Below, in pieces: positions 18,786 to 29,230 of a stretch of 64,000 nt of DNA. The notes beneath the pieces were generated by a model. The model was given only the letters and a program-made list of their open reading frames with translations, ran no database searches and was not told the DNA's origin. The stretch is taken from positions 2,418,001-2,482,000 of the forward strand of contig NZ_CP120653.1 of the NCBI RefSeq assembly GCF_030545015.1. The letters are read 5' to 3'. Every line of letters starts with the position of its first letter. Position 1 is the first letter of the stretch. The translations under genes were made by a program, and so were the position numbers. Source of the stretch: Myroides sp. JBRI-B21084 (GTDB taxonomy: Bacteria > Bacteroidota > Bacteroidia > Flavobacteriales > Flavobacteriaceae).

Positions 18786-18861
18786 GTCAAAAGTTAAAAG
18801 TCGAAAGATTTTGTGTTTACACTTAAACACAGCTTTAAACTTGAAACCTTAAACTAGAAAC
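18786..18861. repeat. Heptamer inverted-repeat element inside the str operon
   Basis: Three heptamers (GTCAAAA, GTTAAAA, GTCGAAA; 18786-18806) face four in the opposite sense (TTTAAAC, TTGAAAC, CTTAAAC, TAGAAAC; 18834-18861). Between them is a perfect palindrome TGTGTTTA-CACT-TAAACACA (18812-18831). It fills most of the 114-base gap between rpsL and rpsG. A second element of the same design is at 43873-43928. Confidence 0.7.
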
Positions 18862-18881
18862 TTTTAAAAAAGTAACAAGAA

Positions 18882-19358
18882 ATGAGAAAAAGACAGGCAA
18901 AGAAAAGACCTCTTTTACCAGATCCAAAATTTAACGATCAGTTAGTAACACGTTTCGTAAATAACTTAATGTGGGATGGTAAAAAATCTACTGCTTTCAA
19001 AGTATTCTACGATGCGTTAGAAATCGTTGAAACTAAAAAGCAAGATGAAGAAAAAACATCTTTGGAAGTATGGAAAGATGCATTAACAAATGTTATGCCT
19101 CACGTTGAAGTACGTTCACGCCGTGTAGGTGGTGCTTCATTCCAAATTCCAATGCCAATTCGTCCAGATAGAAAAATTTCTATGGCGATGAAATGGATGA
19201 TTCTTTATGCAAGAAAAAGAAACGACAAATCTATGGCTTCTAAATTAGCTGCTGAAATTTTAGCTGCTGCAAAAGAAGAAGGTGCTGCTGTTAAGAAAAG
19301 AATGGATGTTCACAAAATGGCAGATGCTAATAAAGCATTCTCTCACTTTAGATTTTAA
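18882..19358 (+). CDS. rpsG: 30S ribosomal protein S7
   Basis: The 158-residue primary 16S rRNA binder organises the 3' domain (head) of the small subunit. Conserved features are the opening [14 protein letters not shown], the rRNA-contacting [14 protein letters not shown] and the C-terminal [21 protein letters not shown]. In bacteria where it has been tested S7 also acts as translational repressor of the str operon; no matching site is evident here. It lies between rpsL and fusA, with the repeat element in the upstream gap. Confidence 0.97.
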   Translation: MRKRQAKKRPLLPDPKFNDQLVTRFVNNLMWDGKKSTAFKVFYDALEIVETKKQDEEKTSLEVWKDALTNVMPHVEVRSRRVGGASFQIPMPIRPDRKISMAMKWMILYARKRNDKSMASKLAAEILAAAKEEGAAVKKRMDVHKMADANKAFSHFRF

Positions 19359-19378
19359 TTTTTCATAAAGACTAAGAA

Positions 19379-21514
19379 ATGGCTAGAGATTTAAAATTTA
19401 CTAGAAATATTGGAATTGCTGCTCACATTGATGCTGGTAAAACAACAACAACAGAGCGTATCCTTTTTTATACAGGTAAAAACCATAAAATTGGTGAGGT
19501 TCACGATGGTGCTTCAACAATGGACTGGATGGAACAAGAAGCAGAACGTGGTATTACTATTACTTCGGCTGCAACAACTTGTACTTGGGCTTTCCCAACA
19601 GATCAAGGTAAAAAAATTGCTGAATCACAAGATTACCACTTCAATATTATCGATACTCCAGGACACGTTGACTTTACCGTTGAGGTAAACCGTTCATTAC
19701 GTGTGTTAGACGGATTAGTATTCTTATTCTCTGCAGTAGACGGAGTTGAGCCGCAATCTGAAACTAACTGGCGTTTGGCTGACAACTACAAAGTTCCACG
19801 TATGGGATTTGTTAACAAGATGGACCGTCAAGGGTCTAACTTCTTAAAAGTTTGTCAACAAGTAAAAGATATGTTAAAGTCTAACGCAGTGCCAATTGTA
19901 TTACCAATTGGTGAAGAAGCAGACTTTAAAGGTGTAGTAGATTTAGTAAAAAACCGTGCTATTGTATGGCATGAAGATACTCAAGGTGCTACTTTTGATA
20001 TTGTAGAAATTCCTGCAGATATGATTGATGAGGTAAAACAATACCGTGGTCAATTAATCGAAGAAATTGCTGCTTACGATGAAAACTTGTTAGAAAAGTA
20101 CATGGAAGACGAAAACTCTATCACTGAAGAAGAAGTACACAAAGCATTGCGTGCAGCTACTTTAGATATGAGTATCATTCCTATGACATGTGGTTCTTCA
20201 TTCAAGAATAAAGGGGTTCAGTTTATGTTAGACGCTGTTTGTCGTTACTTACCATCTCCAATGGATAAAGAAGCGATTGAAGGTACTAACCCTGATACAG
20301 ACGAGCCAATCACTCGTAAACCATCGGTTACTGATCCGTTTGCTGCATTAGCATTTAAAATTGCAACCGATCCATTCGTAGGTCGTTTAGCATTCTTCCG
20401 TGCTTATTCAGGTGGATTAGATGCAGGTTCTTACGTATTAAATACACGTTCAGGTAACAAAGAACGTATCTCTCGTATCTATCAAATGCACGCTAACAAG
20501 CAAAACCCAATCGAAAGAATTGAAGCTGGAGATATTGGTGCAGCTGTTGGTTTTAAAGATATTAAAACAGGAGATACATTATGTGACGAAAAACACCCAA
20601 TTGTGTTAGAGTCTATGGTATTCCCTGATCCAGTAATTGGTATCGCTATTGAACCAAAAACAAAGGCCGATGTAGATAAAATGGGTATGGCTTTAGCTAA
20701 ATTAGCAGAAGAAGATCCAACATTTACAGTGCGTACTGACCAAGCTTCTGGCCAAACGATTATCTCTGGTATGGGTGAGTTACACTTAGATATCATTGTA
20801 GATCGTATGCGTCGTGAGTTTAAAGTTGAGGTGAACCAAGGTGAACCACAAGTTGAGTACAAAGAGGCTTTCACGCGTTTTGCAGATCACAGAGAAACTT
20901 ACAAAAAACAATCAGGTGGACGTGGTAAATACGGTGATATCGTATTTAAAATTGGACCAGCTGATGAGGTTGATGGTAAGCCATTTGTAGGTTTACAATT
21001 CGTGAACGAAGTAAAAGGTGGTAACGTTCCTAAAGAATATATACCAGCTGTTGAAAAAGGTTTCCGCGAGTCTATGAAACAAGGTCCTTTGGCAGGTTTC
21101 GAAATGGATTCATTAAAAGTTACTTTAATTGACGGTTCTTACCACGCGGTAGATTCTGATGCTTTATCATTTGAATTAGCTGCTAAAATGGGTTATAAAG
21201 AATCTGCTAAAGCTGCAGGTGCTATAATCTTAGAACCAATCATGAAATTAGAAGTGTTAACACCTGAAGAAAACATGGGTGATATCGTTGGTGACTTAAA
21301 CCGTCGTCGTGGTCAAATCAATTCAATGGATGATCGTAACGGAGCTAAGGTTGTAAAAGCATCAGTGCCATTATCAGAAATGTTTGGTTACGTAACAACA
21401 TTACGTACATTATCTTCTGGTCGTGCAACTTCAACAATGGAGTTCTCTCACTACGAGCAAACGCCTTCTAATATTCAAGAAGAAGTAATTAAAAAAGCAA
21501 AAGGTAACGCTTAA
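19379..21514 (+). CDS. fusA: Elongation factor G
   Basis: The 711-residue translational GTPase catalyses ribosomal translocation. The GTP-binding motifs are [13 protein letters not shown] (G1), DTPGHVDF (G3) and NKMDRQG (G4), followed by the beta-barrel domain II, domain III, domain IV ([12 protein letters not shown]) and the C-terminal domain V ([15 protein letters not shown]). Length matches flavobacterial EF-G. It starts 20 bases after rpsG. No tuf gene follows, unlike in proteobacterial str operons; rpsJ comes next, as in other Bacteroidota. Confidence 0.97.
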   Translation: MARDLKFTRNIGIAAHIDAGKTTTTERILFYTGKNHKIGEVHDGASTMDWMEQEAERGITITSAATTCTWAFPTDQGKKIAESQDYHFNIIDTPGHVDFTVEVNRSLRVLDGLVFLFSAVDGVEPQSETNWRLADNYKVPRMGFVNKMDRQGSNFLKVCQQVKDMLKSNAVPIVLPIGEEADFKGVVDLVKNRAIVWHEDTQGATFDIVEIPADMIDEVKQYRGQLIEEIAAYDENLLEKYMEDENSITEEEVHKALRAATLDMSIIPMTCGSSFKNKGVQFMLDAVCRYLPSPMDKEAIEGTNPDTDEPITRKPSVTDPFAALAFKIATDPFVGRLAFFRAYSGGLDAGSYVLNTRSGNKERISRIYQMHANKQNPIERIEAGDIGAAVGFKDIKTGDTLCDEKHPIVLESMVFPDPVIGIAIEPKTKADVDKMGMALAKLAEEDPTFTVRTDQASGQTIISGMGELHLDIIVDRMRREFKVEVNQGEPQVEYKEAFTRFADHRETYKKQSGGRGKYGDIVFKIGPADEVDGKPFVGLQFVNEVKGGNVPKEYIPAVEKGFRESMKQGPLAGFEMDSLKVTLIDGSYHAVDSDALSFELAAKMGYKESAKAAGAIILEPIMKLEVLTPEENMGDIVGDLNRRRGQINSMDDRNGAKVVKASVPLSEMFGYVTTLRTLSSGRATSTMEFSHYEQTPSNIQEEVIKKAKGNA

Positions 21515-21525
21515 TAATTAAGAAA

Positions 21526-21831
21526 ATGAGTCAAAAAATCAGAATAAAATTAAAATCTTACGATCACGCGTTGGTTGATAAATCAGCAGAAAAAATCGTA
21601 AAAACTGTAAAAAGTACTGGTGCAGTGGTAACAGGACCAATTCCATTACCTACTCACAAAAAAATCTTTACTGTTTTACGTTCTCCGCACGTTAACAAAA
21701 AGTCAAGAGAACAGTTCGAGTTAAGTTCGTACAAAAGATTATTAGACATCTATTCTTCATCTTCAAAAACGATTGACGCTTTAATGAAATTAGAGCTTCC
21801 TTCAGGAGTAGAAGTAGAGATAAAAGTGTGA
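21526..21831 (+). CDS. rpsJ: 30S ribosomal protein S10
   Basis: The 101-residue head protein of the small subunit has [21 protein letters not shown] at the start. It also has the extended loop [29 protein letters not shown] that reaches the ribosome head core. In other bacteria S10 is NusE and works in antitermination. It lies 11 bases after fusA and is the last gene before a terminator/promoter junction, so it appears tied to the str transcript more than to the S10 operon. Confidence 0.97.
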   Translation: MSQKIRIKLKSYDHALVDKSAEKIVKTVKSTGAVVTGPIPLPTHKKIFTVLRSPHVNKKSREQFELSSYKRLLDIYSSSSKTIDALMKLELPSGVEVEIKV

Positions 21832-21854
21832 TAATAAACTTTTTTTAAAAAATA

Positions 21855-21886
21855 CTTGTATATTTCAAGCATTGGTATTACTTTTG
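21855..21886 (+). promoter_or_regulatory. Promoter of the S10 operon (rplC onward)
   Basis: CTTG (21855-21858), a 20-base spacer and TACTTTTG (21879-21886) fit the Bacteroidota promoter pattern. The predicted start is near 21893. The -7 box lies inside the loop of the hairpin at 21862-21900. Confidence 0.7.
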
Positions 21887-21906
21887 CCGATGCTTGAAAT
21901 TTTTAT
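21862..21906 (+). terminator. Hairpin with T-run between rpsJ and rplC
   Basis: ATTTCAAGCAT (21862-21872) pairs perfectly with ATGCTTGAAAT (21890-21900) and TTTTAT follows. It looks like a rho-independent terminator for the str operon, although the 17-base loop is long. The loop contains the -7 box of the next promoter. Confidence 0.65.
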
Positions 21907-21931
21907 ATTTAATAATTATTAATTTAAATTT

Positions 21932-22549
21932 ATGTCTGGGTTAATTGGAAAAAAAATCGGCATGACTTCAATCTTCGATGAAAAAGGAAAAAACATTCCT
22001 TGTACAGTAATCGAATTAGGTCCGTGTGTCGTTACCCAAGTCAGAACCAAAGAGGTTGACGGGTATGAAGCTTATCAACTTGGTTTCGATGACGCGAAAG
22101 AGAAAAATGCAACAAAAGCGGCTTTAGGTCACTTTAAAAAAGCAGGAACTTCTGTTAAACGCAAAGTTGTTGAAATTCAAGATTTTGAAAGCGCTTATAA
22201 TTTAGGTGATGTAATCACTGTAGATTTATTTGCAGAAGGAGACTTTGTTGATGTACAAGGTACTTCAAAAGGAAAAGGATTCCAAGGTGTTGTAAAACGT
22301 CATGGATTTGGTGGTGTTGGTCAGGCTACGCACGGTCAACATAACCGTTTAAGAGCTCCAGGTTCTGTGGGTGCATCATCGTACCCTTCACGTGTATTCA
22401 AAGGAATGCGTATGGCAGGAAGAACCGGAGGAGAAAAAGTAACAGTTCAAAACCTTAGAGTTTTAAAAGTGGTAACCGATAAAAACTTATTAGTAGTTAA
22501 AGGTGCAGTACCAGGACATAAAAACTCTTACGTAATCGTACAGAAATAA
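21932..22549 (+). CDS. rplC: 50S ribosomal protein L3
   Basis: The 205-residue early-assembly protein has a long internal loop near the peptidyl transferase centre. The start [19 protein letters not shown] and the loop [36 protein letters not shown] region (residues about 111-145) are diagnostic. First gene of the S10 operon, with its own promoter upstream. Its stop overlaps the rplD start by one base, so the two are translationally coupled. Confidence 0.97.
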   Translation: MSGLIGKKIGMTSIFDEKGKNIPCTVIELGPCVVTQVRTKEVDGYEAYQLGFDDAKEKNATKAALGHFKKAGTSVKRKVVEIQDFESAYNLGDVITVDLFAEGDFVDVQGTSKGKGFQGVVKRHGFGGVGQATHGQHNRLRAPGSVGASSYPSRVFKGMRMAGRTGGEKVTVQNLRVLKVVTDKNLLVVKGAVPGHKNSYVIVQK

Positions 22550-23178
22550 TGGAAGTAAAAGTTTTAGATATCAACGGAAAAGAAACTGGTAGATCAGTGC
22601 AATTAGCTGATTCAGTTTTCGCAATTGAGCCTAATAAACACGCTATCTATTTAGATGTTAAACAGTACTTAGCAAATCAACGCCAAGGTACACATAAAGC
22701 AAAAGAAAGAGCGGAAGTGGCTGGTTCTACACGCAAAATTAAAAAACAAAAAGGTACAGGTACTGCACGTGCAGGATCTGCAAAATCACCTGTTTTTAAA
22801 GGTGGTGGTACTATTTTTGGACCAAGACCGCGTAACTACTCTTTTAAATTAAACAAAGCTTTAAAACGTTTAGCACGTAAATCGGCTTTCACAATTAAAG
22901 CTCAAGAGTCGAACTTAGTAGTTATTGAAGATTTTACTTTCGATGTACCAAATACTAAAAATTTCATTAACGTATTGAAAGCTTTAGGGTTAGAAAATAA
23001 AAAATCGTTATTTGTGTTGGGTGAATCAAATAAAAACGTATATTTGTCATCACGCAATTTAAAAAGAGCTTCTGTTGTAACATCTTCAGAATTAAACACT
23101 TACGGAATTTTAAATACAAATTCATTAGTGTTAACTGAAGGTTCTGTAGAGGTAATTGTTGAAAATTTAAGTAAATAA
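22549..23178 (+). CDS. rplD: 50S ribosomal protein L4
   Basis: The 209-residue protein lines the peptide exit tunnel. The tunnel loop is the basic, Gly-rich segment around [17 protein letters not shown] and [16 protein letters not shown], and the C-terminal domain ends in [15 protein letters not shown]. In E. coli L4 represses its own operon through the leader; the short leader here shows no clear L4 site. It starts within the rplC stop (TAATGG). Confidence 0.97.
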   Translation: MEVKVLDINGKETGRSVQLADSVFAIEPNKHAIYLDVKQYLANQRQGTHKAKERAEVAGSTRKIKKQKGTGTARAGSAKSPVFKGGGTIFGPRPRNYSFKLNKALKRLARKSAFTIKAQESNLVVIEDFTFDVPNTKNFINVLKALGLENKKSLFVLGESNKNVYLSSRNLKRASVVTSSELNTYGILNTNSLVLTEGSVEVIVENLSK

Positions 23179-23186
23179 GTAGGGAA

Positions 23187-23477
23187 ATGAGTACAATTAT
23201 TAAACCTATCATTACCGAAAAAATAACTAAAGACGGTGAATTGTTCAACCGTTTTGGTTTTGTGGTAGCAAAAAAAGCGAACAAAGTAGAAATTAAAAAA
23301 GCTGTTGAAAAAGCTTATGGCGTTTCTGTTTTAGATGTAAATACAATGATTTACAGAGCGGATAGAACTACAAAATTCACAAAAAGCGGAATGATTACTG
23401 GTAAAACATCTGCTTACAAGAAAGCAATTGTTACATTGAAAGAAGGAGATTCAATCGATTTTTATAATAATATCTAA
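23187..23477 (+). CDS. rplW: 50S ribosomal protein L23
   Basis: The 96-residue protein sits at the tunnel exit and is the docking site for trigger factor (tig, near 61.3 kb) and SRP. Conserved text: [15 protein letters not shown] at the start and [24 protein letters not shown], then a Lys-rich loop and [13 protein letters not shown]. It starts 8 bases after rplD. Confidence 0.96.
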   Translation: MSTIIKPIITEKITKDGELFNRFGFVVAKKANKVEIKKAVEKAYGVSVLDVNTMIYRADRTTKFTKSGMITGKTSAYKKAIVTLKEGDSIDFYNNI

Positions 23478-23482
23478 TAACA

Positions 23483-24307
23483 ATGTCAGTTAGAAAATTA
23501 AAACCTATTACCCCAGGTCAGCGTTTTAGAGTTGTTAATAGTTTTGACGCTATTACAACTGATAAGCCGGAGCGTTCATTATTAGCACCGAAAAAAAACT
23601 CTGGAGGTAGAAATAGTCAAGGAAAAATGACCATGCGTTACATTGGTGGTGGTCATAAACAACAGTATCGTATTATTGATTTTAAAAGAACTAAAGTTGG
23701 AGTACCAGCTACAGTTAAAACAATTGAGTACGATCCAAACCGTTCAGCTTTTATTTCGTTATTAGCTTACGCAGACGGTGCAAAAACATATATTATTGCA
23801 CCAGCAGGATTGCAAGTAGGTCAGAAAGTAGTTTCAGGACCAGAAGCAGCTCCAGAAGTAGGTAACGCAATGCCTTTAGCAAACATTCCTCTTGGTACAA
23901 TTATATCTTGTATCGAGTTACGTCCAGGTCAAGGTGCTGTTATCGCACGTTCTGCAGGAACTTTTGCACAATTAGTTGCTCGTGATGGTAAATATGCAAC
24001 AATTAAAATGCCTTCAGGTGAAATACGTTTAATCTTATTAACATGTATGGCTACAATTGGTGCAGTATCTAACTCAGATCACCAGTTAATCGTTTCAGGT
24101 AAAGCAGGTAGATCTCGTTGGTTAGGAAGAAGACCACGCACTAGACCAGTAGCAATGAACCCGGTAGATCACCCAATGGGTGGTGGTGAAGGACGCTCTT
24201 CAGGAGGTCACCCACGCTCAAGAAAAGGTTTACCAGCGAAAGGTTACAGAACACGTTCTAGTGTTAAAGCAAGTAATAAATATATTGTAGAACGTAGAAA
24301 GAAATAA
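23483..24307 (+). CDS. rplB: 50S ribosomal protein L2
   Basis: The 274-residue protein is needed for subunit joining and peptidyl transfer. The SH3-like centre has [26 protein letters not shown] basic residues. The C-terminal extension has [17 protein letters not shown] with the conserved His close to the catalytic centre, followed by [12 protein letters not shown]. Length is normal. It lies between rplW and rpsS with short gaps of 5 and 10 bases. Confidence 0.97.
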   Translation: MSVRKLKPITPGQRFRVVNSFDAITTDKPERSLLAPKKNSGGRNSQGKMTMRYIGGGHKQQYRIIDFKRTKVGVPATVKTIEYDPNRSAFISLLAYADGAKTYIIAPAGLQVGQKVVSGPEAAPEVGNAMPLANIPLGTIISCIELRPGQGAVIARSAGTFAQLVARDGKYATIKMPSGEIRLILLTCMATIGAVSNSDHQLIVSGKAGRSRWLGRRPRTRPVAMNPVDHPMGGGEGRSSGGHPRSRKGLPAKGYRTRSSVKASNKYIVERRKK

Positions 24308-24317
24308 TTAAGTAAGT

Positions 24318-24596
24318 ATGGCACGTTCATTAAAAAAAGGACCTTATGTTCACTTTAAACTTGAGAAAAAAGTTTTAGAGAACGCAGAAAACGGTAACAA
24401 AGCGGTTGTTAAAACATGGTCAAGAGCATCAATGATTACTCCTGATTTTGTTGGACAAACAATTGCAGTACACAACGGTCGTCAATTTGTACCTGTTTAC
24501 GTAACAGAAAACATGGTAGGACATAAATTAGGAGAATTTTCACCAACACGTTCATTCCGTGGACACGCTGGTGCAAAAAATAAAGGTAAAAAATAA
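24318..24596 (+). CDS. rpsS: 30S ribosomal protein S19
   Basis: The 92-residue head protein contacts the A-site finger. Conserved: [33 protein letters not shown] and [14 protein letters not shown]. The C-terminal AGAKNKGKK tail is flavobacterial in style. Both gaps to neighbouring genes are 9-10 bases. Confidence 0.97.
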   Translation: MARSLKKGPYVHFKLEKKVLENAENGNKAVVKTWSRASMITPDFVGQTIAVHNGRQFVPVYVTENMVGHKLGEFSPTRSFRGHAGAKNKGKK

Positions 24597-24605
24597 TAAG
24601 AAGCT

Positions 24606-25016
24606 ATGGGAGTTCGTAAAAGAGAAAGAGCCGAGCAAGTTAAAGAAGCTAACAAACAAATTGCTTTTGCTAAGCTAAACAATTGCCCAACTTCACCTCG
24701 TAAAATGCGCTTAGTTGCAGATTTAGTAAGAGGACAGAAAGTTGAGAATGCTCTTAACATATTAAAATTTAATACAAAAGAAGCTTCAGGTAGATTAGAA
24801 AAGTTATTGTTATCAGCAATCGCTAACTGGCAGGCAAAAAATGCTGATGCAAACATCGAAGAAGCAGAATTATTTGTAAAAGAAATCCGTGTAGACGGTG
24901 GTGCAATGTTAAAAAGATTACGCCCTGCACCTCAAGGTCGCGCGCACAGAATTAGAAAACGTTCTAATCACGTAACAATCGTATTAGGATCTAATAATAA
25001 CACACAAAGCAATTAA
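24606..25016 (+). CDS. rplV: 50S ribosomal protein L22
   Basis: The 136-residue protein has a beta-hairpin that reaches into the exit tunnel and borders the macrolide site. Conserved: [22 protein letters not shown] and the hairpin with [22 protein letters not shown], then HVTIVL. It carries an N-terminal extension of about 20 residues ([17 protein letters not shown]) seen in the Bacteroidota form. Confidence 0.96.
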   Translation: MGVRKRERAEQVKEANKQIAFAKLNNCPTSPRKMRLVADLVRGQKVENALNILKFNTKEASGRLEKLLLSAIANWQAKNADANIEEAELFVKEIRVDGGAMLKRLRPAPQGRAHRIRKRSNHVTIVLGSNNNTQSN

Positions 25017-25024
25017 TAAACAGT

Positions 25025-25756
25025 ATGGGACAAAAGACTAATCCAATCGGAAATCGCCTTGGGATCATCAGAGGATGGGACTCTAACTGGTACGGTGGAA
25101 ATGACTATGGAGATAAACTTGCTGAAGATGCAAAAATCAGAAAGTACATCCATGCTCGTTTAGCAAAAGCTAGTGTATCAAAAATCATCATCGAGAGAAC
25201 TTTAAAACTTGTAACCGTTACTATCACAACGGCTCGTCCAGGTATCATTATTGGTAAAGGCGGTCAAGAGGTAGACAAGTTGAAAGAAGAACTTAAGAAA
25301 ATTACTAACAAAGAGGTACAAATCAACATCTTTGAAATCAAAAGACCAGAGTTAGATGCTTATTTGGCTGCAACAAGTATCGCTCGTCAAATCGAAAGCC
25401 GTATTTCTTACCGTAGAGCTATTAAAATGGCTATCGCTGCGGCAATGAGAATGAATGCTGAAGGTATGAAAGTTATGATTTCAGGTCGTTTAAACGGTGC
25501 TGAAATGGCACGTTCAGAACACTTTAAAGATGGTCGTATTCCTTTATCTACTTTCCGCGCTGATATTGACTATGCTTTAGCTGAAGCACATACTACTTAC
25601 GGTAGAATGGGTATTAAAGTATGGATCATGAAAGGTGAAGTTTATGGTAAAAGAGATCTTTCTCCGTTAGCTGGTATGGACAAGCAAAAATCGTCTAAGC
25701 CTGCAGGATCTGGAAAACCAAATGGAAGACCAAACCAACGCAACAAAAGAAAGTAA
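25025..25756 (+). CDS. rpsC: 30S ribosomal protein S3
   Basis: The 243-residue protein lies at the mRNA entry tunnel. The N-terminal KH domain contains the GxxG loop [20 protein letters not shown]. The C-terminal domain contains [13 protein letters not shown] and [17 protein letters not shown] Lys/Pro/Gly-rich tail of about 25 residues follows GRRDL-equivalent KRDLSPL. It starts 8 bases after rplV. Confidence 0.97.
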   Translation: MGQKTNPIGNRLGIIRGWDSNWYGGNDYGDKLAEDAKIRKYIHARLAKASVSKIIIERTLKLVTVTITTARPGIIIGKGGQEVDKLKEELKKITNKEVQINIFEIKRPELDAYLAATSIARQIESRISYRRAIKMAIAAAMRMNAEGMKVMISGRLNGAEMARSEHFKDGRIPLSTFRADIDYALAEAHTTYGRMGIKVWIMKGEVYGKRDLSPLAGMDKQKSSKPAGSGKPNGRPNQRNKRK

Positions 25757-25773
25757 TTTTAAACTAAAGAAAA

Positions 25774-26193
25774 ATGTTACAGCCTAAAAGAACGAAGTAC
25801 CGTAAGGTACAGAAAGGTAAAATGAAAGGGGTTTCTCAAAGAGGAAGCGAGCTTTCTAACGGAATGTTCGGTATTAAATCTTTAGATTACTCATTCATTA
25901 CTTCACGCCAAATCGAAGCTGCACGTATCGCTGCAACTCGTTTCATGAAACGTGAAGGTCAATTATGGATTAAAATCTTCCCAGATAAACCTATTACTAA
26001 AAAACCTCTTGAGGTACGTATGGGTAAAGGTAAAGGTGCAGTTGAATATTGGGCTGCAGTTGTTAAGCCAGGAAGAATTATGTTTGAAGTGGGTGGTGTG
26101 CCTTTAGCAGTAGCAAAAGAAGCATTACGTTTAGCCGCTCAAAAACTTCCAGTAAAAACTAAGTTTATCATTGCAAGAGATTTCGAAGCTTAA
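25774..26193 (+). CDS. rplP: 50S ribosomal protein L16
   Basis: The 139-residue protein contacts the A-site tRNA elbow. Conserved: [46 protein letters not shown] and the arginine-bearing [18 protein letters not shown] loop. Length is standard. It lies 17 bases after rpsC. Confidence 0.97.
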   Translation: MLQPKRTKYRKVQKGKMKGVSQRGSELSNGMFGIKSLDYSFITSRQIEAARIAATRFMKREGQLWIKIFPDKPITKKPLEVRMGKGKGAVEYWAAVVKPGRIMFEVGGVPLAVAKEALRLAAQKLPVKTKFIIARDFEA

Positions 26194-26205
26194 TTTTAGA
26201 TCATT

Positions 26206-26397
26206 ATGAAGAAACAAGAAATAAATAATCTATCTTTAGCTGAGTTACAAGCTAAACTTGGTGAGTTAACAAACCAATATGCTGAGTTAAGAAACGCTCA
26301 TGCTATTTCACCTATTGCTAACCCTTTGCAATTAAGAACAGTAAGAAGAGCTATCGCAAGAGTGAATACTGAGATTAGCAAAAAAGACTTACAATAA
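26206..26397 (+). CDS. rpmC: 50S ribosomal protein L29
   Basis: This 63-residue helical-hairpin protein sits near the tunnel exit beside L23. The pattern MKKQEINNLSLAELQAKL followed by LRNAHAISPIANPLQLRTVRRAIAR is the L29 signature in Bacteroidota. It starts 12 bases after rplP. Confidence 0.95.
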   Translation: MKKQEINNLSLAELQAKLGELTNQYAELRNAHAISPIANPLQLRTVRRAIARVNTEISKKDLQ

Positions 26398-26414
26398 TTG
26401 TATTCTGCTGAAAG

Positions 26415-26672
26415 ATGGAAAAAAGAAATTTAAGAAAAGAAAGAATCGGTGTAGTTACAAGCAACAAAATGACTAAGTCAATTGTTGTGTCTGAAACAAA
26501 AAGAGTAAAACACCCATTATATGGTAAGTTCGTGTTAAAAACTAAAAAATACGTTGCACACGACGAATTAAACGACTGTAACATTGGTGACACAGTTAGA
26601 ATTATGGAAACACGTCCATTATCTAAAAACAAATGTTGGAGATTAGTTGAAATCATTGAAAGAGCGAAATAA
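26415..26672 (+). CDS. rpsQ: 30S ribosomal protein S17
   Basis: This 85-residue OB-fold 16S rRNA binder has [33 protein letters not shown] and the downstream [26 protein letters not shown]. Its stop lies just before the rplN ATG with a gap of two bases. Part of the spc-equivalent section. Confidence 0.96.
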   Translation: MEKRNLRKERIGVVTSNKMTKSIVVSETKRVKHPLYGKFVLKTKKYVAHDELNDCNIGDTVRIMETRPLSKNKCWRLVEIIERAK

Positions 26673-26674
26673 TT

Positions 26675-27043
26675 ATGGTACAACAGGAATCTAGATTAAA
26701 AGTAGCAGATAACACAGGAGCAAAAGAAGTTTTGACTATCCGTGTTTTAGGAGGAACGAAACGTCGTTATGCCTCTGTTGGAGATAAAATTGTAGTAGCG
26801 ATTAAAGATGCAACTCCGAACGGAAACGTAAAAAAAGGAACTGTATCTACAGCTGTTGTAGTTCGTACCAAAAAAGAAGTGAGAAGAGCTGATGGATCTT
26901 ACATCCGTTTTGACGATAACGCTTGTGTATTGTTAAACGCTGCAGGTGAAATGAGAGGAACACGTGTTTTTGGTCCAGTAGCAAGAGAGCTTCGTGAAAA
27001 ACAATTCATGAAAATTGTATCATTGGCACCTGAAGTGCTTTAA
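26675..27043 (+). CDS. rplN: 50S ribosomal protein L14
   Basis: The 122-residue protein forms an intersubunit bridge and is the docking point for the silencing factor RsfS. Conserved: [20 protein letters not shown], the basic [17 protein letters not shown] and [29 protein letters not shown] at the end. Standard length. Confidence 0.97.
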   Translation: MVQQESRLKVADNTGAKEVLTIRVLGGTKRRYASVGDKIVVAIKDATPNGNVKKGTVSTAVVVRTKKEVRRADGSYIRFDDNACVLLNAAGEMRGTRVFGPVARELREKQFMKIVSLAPEVL

Positions 27044-27052
27044 TTCGTAAAA

Positions 27053-27370
27053 ATGATGACAAAGCTAAAAATTAAAACAGGAGATAACGTACGCGTTATT
27101 GCTGGAGATCACAAAGGATCTGAAGGAAAAGTTTTACGTGTTTTACGCGACAAAAACAAAGCAATCGTTGAAGGTGTAAACATGGTTTCTAAACACGTGA
27201 AACCAAGTGCTACAAACCCTCAAGGTGGTATTGTTAAAAAAGAAGCTGCAATTCACATCTCTAACATCGCTTTAATTGACACTAAAACAAACAGTGTTAC
27301 TAAAGTAGCTTATAAAGTAGAAGGAGATAAGAAAGTGCGTGTTTCTAAAAAATCTAATCAAGCATTATAG
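27053..27370 (+). CDS. rplX: 50S ribosomal protein L24
   Basis: The 105-residue assembly initiator has a KOW motif ([22 protein letters not shown]) and [36 protein letters not shown]. Two ATG codons are adjacent (27053, 27056); the choice changes the protein by one residue. It starts nine bases after rplN. Confidence 0.96.
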   Translation: MMTKLKIKTGDNVRVIAGDHKGSEGKVLRVLRDKNKAIVEGVNMVSKHVKPSATNPQGGIVKKEAAIHISNIALIDTKTNSVTKVAYKVEGDKKVRVSKKSNQAL

Positions 27371-27372
27371 TC

Positions 27373-27924
27373 ATGACTTATATACCAAGACTTAAACAAG
27401 AATATAAAGACAGAGTAATCTCTGCTTTAAAAGAAGAATTCGGTTACAAGAACGTAATGCAAGTTCCAAAACTTGAGAAAATTGTTGTAAGCCGTGGAGT
27501 TGGTGCTGCAGTTTCTGATAAAAAATTAGTTGATCACGCTGTTGAAGAACTAACAAAAATTACAGGACAAAAAGCAGTAGCTACTATTTCTAAAAAAGAC
27601 GTTGCTTCTTTTAAATTAAGAAAAGGGATGCCAATTGGTGCAAAAGTTACTTTACGTGGTGAAAGAATGTACGAATTCTTAGACCGTTTAGTTACATCTG
27701 CATTACCACGTGTACGTGATTTCGCTGGTGTTAAATCTAATGGATTTGACGGAAGAGGAAATTATAACTTAGGTGTAGTTGAGCAAATTATTTTCCCTGA
27801 GATTGATATTGATAAAGTAAACAAAATTGCAGGTTTCGATATTACTTTTGTAACATCTGCTAACACAGATGCTGAAGCAAAATCATTACTTGCAGAATTA
27901 GGAGTACCTTTTAAAAAGAACTAG
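27373..27924 (+). CDS. rplE: 50S ribosomal protein L5
   Basis: The 183-residue protein is part of the central protuberance and binds 5S rRNA. Conserved: the [20 protein letters not shown] region, [35 protein letters not shown] and [16 protein letters not shown]. It starts two bases after the rplX stop, and rpsN begins one base after its stop. Confidence 0.97.
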   Translation: MTYIPRLKQEYKDRVISALKEEFGYKNVMQVPKLEKIVVSRGVGAAVSDKKLVDHAVEELTKITGQKAVATISKKDVASFKLRKGMPIGAKVTLRGERMYEFLDRLVTSALPRVRDFAGVKSNGFDGRGNYNLGVVEQIIFPEIDIDKVNKIAGFDITFVTSANTDAEAKSLLAELGVPFKKN

Positions 27925-27925
27925 A

Positions 27926-28195
27926 ATGGCTAAAGAATCAATGAAAGCCCGTGAGGCGAAAAGAGAAGCATTGGTAGCTAAGTATGCTGCAAAACGTAAA
28001 GCTTTAAAAGAAGCTGGTGATTACGAAGCATTACAAAAATTACCTGCAAACGCTTCTCCTGTACGTTTACACAACCGTTGTAAATTAACAGGACGTCCAA
28101 GAGGTTATATGCGTCAGTTTGGTATTTCACGTGTAACTTTCCGTGAAATGGCTAACCAAGGTTTAATACCGGGCGTTAGAAAAGCAAGTTGGTAA
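27926..28195 (+). CDS. rpsN: 30S ribosomal protein S14, zinc-free long form
   Basis: The 89-residue head protein belongs to the long form without a CXXC zinc ribbon: the only cysteine is in [19 protein letters not shown] long basic helical N-terminus ([22 protein letters not shown]) precedes it, and the end [18 protein letters not shown] is conserved. Its position between rplE and rpsH is the standard one. Being zinc-independent, it should function under zinc limitation. Confidence 0.96.
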   Translation: MAKESMKAREAKREALVAKYAAKRKALKEAGDYEALQKLPANASPVRLHNRCKLTGRPRGYMRQFGISRVTFREMANQGLIPGVRKASW

Positions 28196-28208
28196 TAAAT
28201 TTTTAACT

Positions 28209-28244
28209 GGTTGAAGGTTCATAAACAACAATTGAAAACCACAA
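28209..28244. repeat. Possible decayed heptamer repeat in the rpsN-rpsH gap
   Basis: GGTTGAA and GGTTCAT (28209-28222) face ATTGAAA and ACCACAA (28231-28244) around a short centre. The pattern resembles the elements at 18786 and 43873 but is much less regular. Confidence 0.35.
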
Positions 28245-28260
28245 CCGCAAATCATACATT

Positions 28261-28659
28261 ATGTATACAGATCCTATTGCAGATTTTTTAACAAGAATTA
28301 GAAATGCATCGCGTGCAAACCACAGAGTGGTTGAAATACCTGCATCTAACTTCAAAAAAGAAATCACAAAAATTTTATTCGAACAAGGATATATTTTAAG
28401 CTACAAATTTGATGATTCTACAGTACAAGGATCAATCAAAATAGCTTTAAAATATGATAAAGACACGAAAGAGTCTGTTATCAAAGATATCCAAAGAATT
28501 AGTAAACCAGGTTTACGTAAATATGCATCATCTGCAGATTTACCACGTATTTTAAACGGTTTAGGTATTGCTATTGTATCAACATCTAAAGGTTTAATGA
28601 CAGGTAAAAAAGCTAAGCAGTTAAATGTTGGTGGTGAAGTAGTTTGTTACGTATACTAA
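28261..28659 (+). CDS. rpsH: 30S ribosomal protein S8
   Basis: The 132-residue 16S rRNA binder has MYTDPIADFLTRIRNASRANHRVVEIPAS at the start and the C-terminal ILNGLGIAIVSTSKGLMTGKKAKQLNVGGEVVCYVY, which carries the rRNA-binding STSKGLMT motif. In E. coli S8 represses the spc operon; no site is obvious here. The 65-base gap upstream is unusually large for this cluster. Confidence 0.97.
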   Translation: MYTDPIADFLTRIRNASRANHRVVEIPASNFKKEITKILFEQGYILSYKFDDSTVQGSIKIALKYDKDTKESVIKDIQRISKPGLRKYASSADLPRILNGLGIAIVSTSKGLMTGKKAKQLNVGGEVVCYVY

Positions 28660-28676
28660 TAAAATAGACGAGCGAA

Positions 28677-29219
28677 ATGTCAAGAATAGGTAAAAATCCA
28701 ATCTCAATTCCTGCTGGCGTTACTGTTGAAGTTAAAGACGCAGTTGTTGTAGTTAAAGGAAAATTAGGAGAGCTTTCACAAACTTTTGATAAAGTAAACG
28801 TGAAAGTAGAAGACGGACAAGTAATCGTTGAGCGTTCATCAGATTTAAAAGATGAAAGAGCAAAACACGGTTTATACAGAAGTTTAATCAGCAATATGGT
28901 TGTTGGTGTATCTGAAGGTTTTACTAAACAATTAGAATTAGTGGGTGTTGGATACCGTGCATCAAATCAAGGTCAAAAACTTGATTTAGCTTTAGGTTTC
29001 TCTCACAACATAGTTTTAGAAATTGTACCAGAAGTAACAGTTGAAACAGTTTCTGAAAAAGGTAAAAACCCTATCGTTAAATTAACATCTGCAGACAAGC
29101 AACTTGTTGGTCAGGTAGCTGCAAAGATTCGTTCTTTCCGTAAGCCTGAACCATACAAAGGAAAAGGTATCAAGTTTGTTGGTGAAGAGTTAAGAAGAAA
29201 AGCAGGTAAATCAGCTTAA
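28677..29219 (+). CDS. rplF: 50S ribosomal protein L6
   Basis: The 180-residue protein has two related domains near the factor-binding site. Conserved: [18 protein letters not shown], the [23 protein letters not shown] centre and the C-terminal [24 protein letters not shown] signature. It starts 17 bases after rpsH. Confidence 0.97.
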   Translation: MSRIGKNPISIPAGVTVEVKDAVVVVKGKLGELSQTFDKVNVKVEDGQVIVERSSDLKDERAKHGLYRSLISNMVVGVSEGFTKQLELVGVGYRASNQGQKLDLALGFSHNIVLEIVPEVTVETVSEKGKNPIVKLTSADKQLVGQVAAKIRSFRKPEPYKGKGIKFVGEELRRKAGKSA

Positions 29220-29230
29220 AAATTAAAGCC

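Noticed and set aside
20482-20874. Antisense 130-codon frame within fusA
   Set aside because: Codon-structure shadow of a highly conserved gene, with no recognisable protein.
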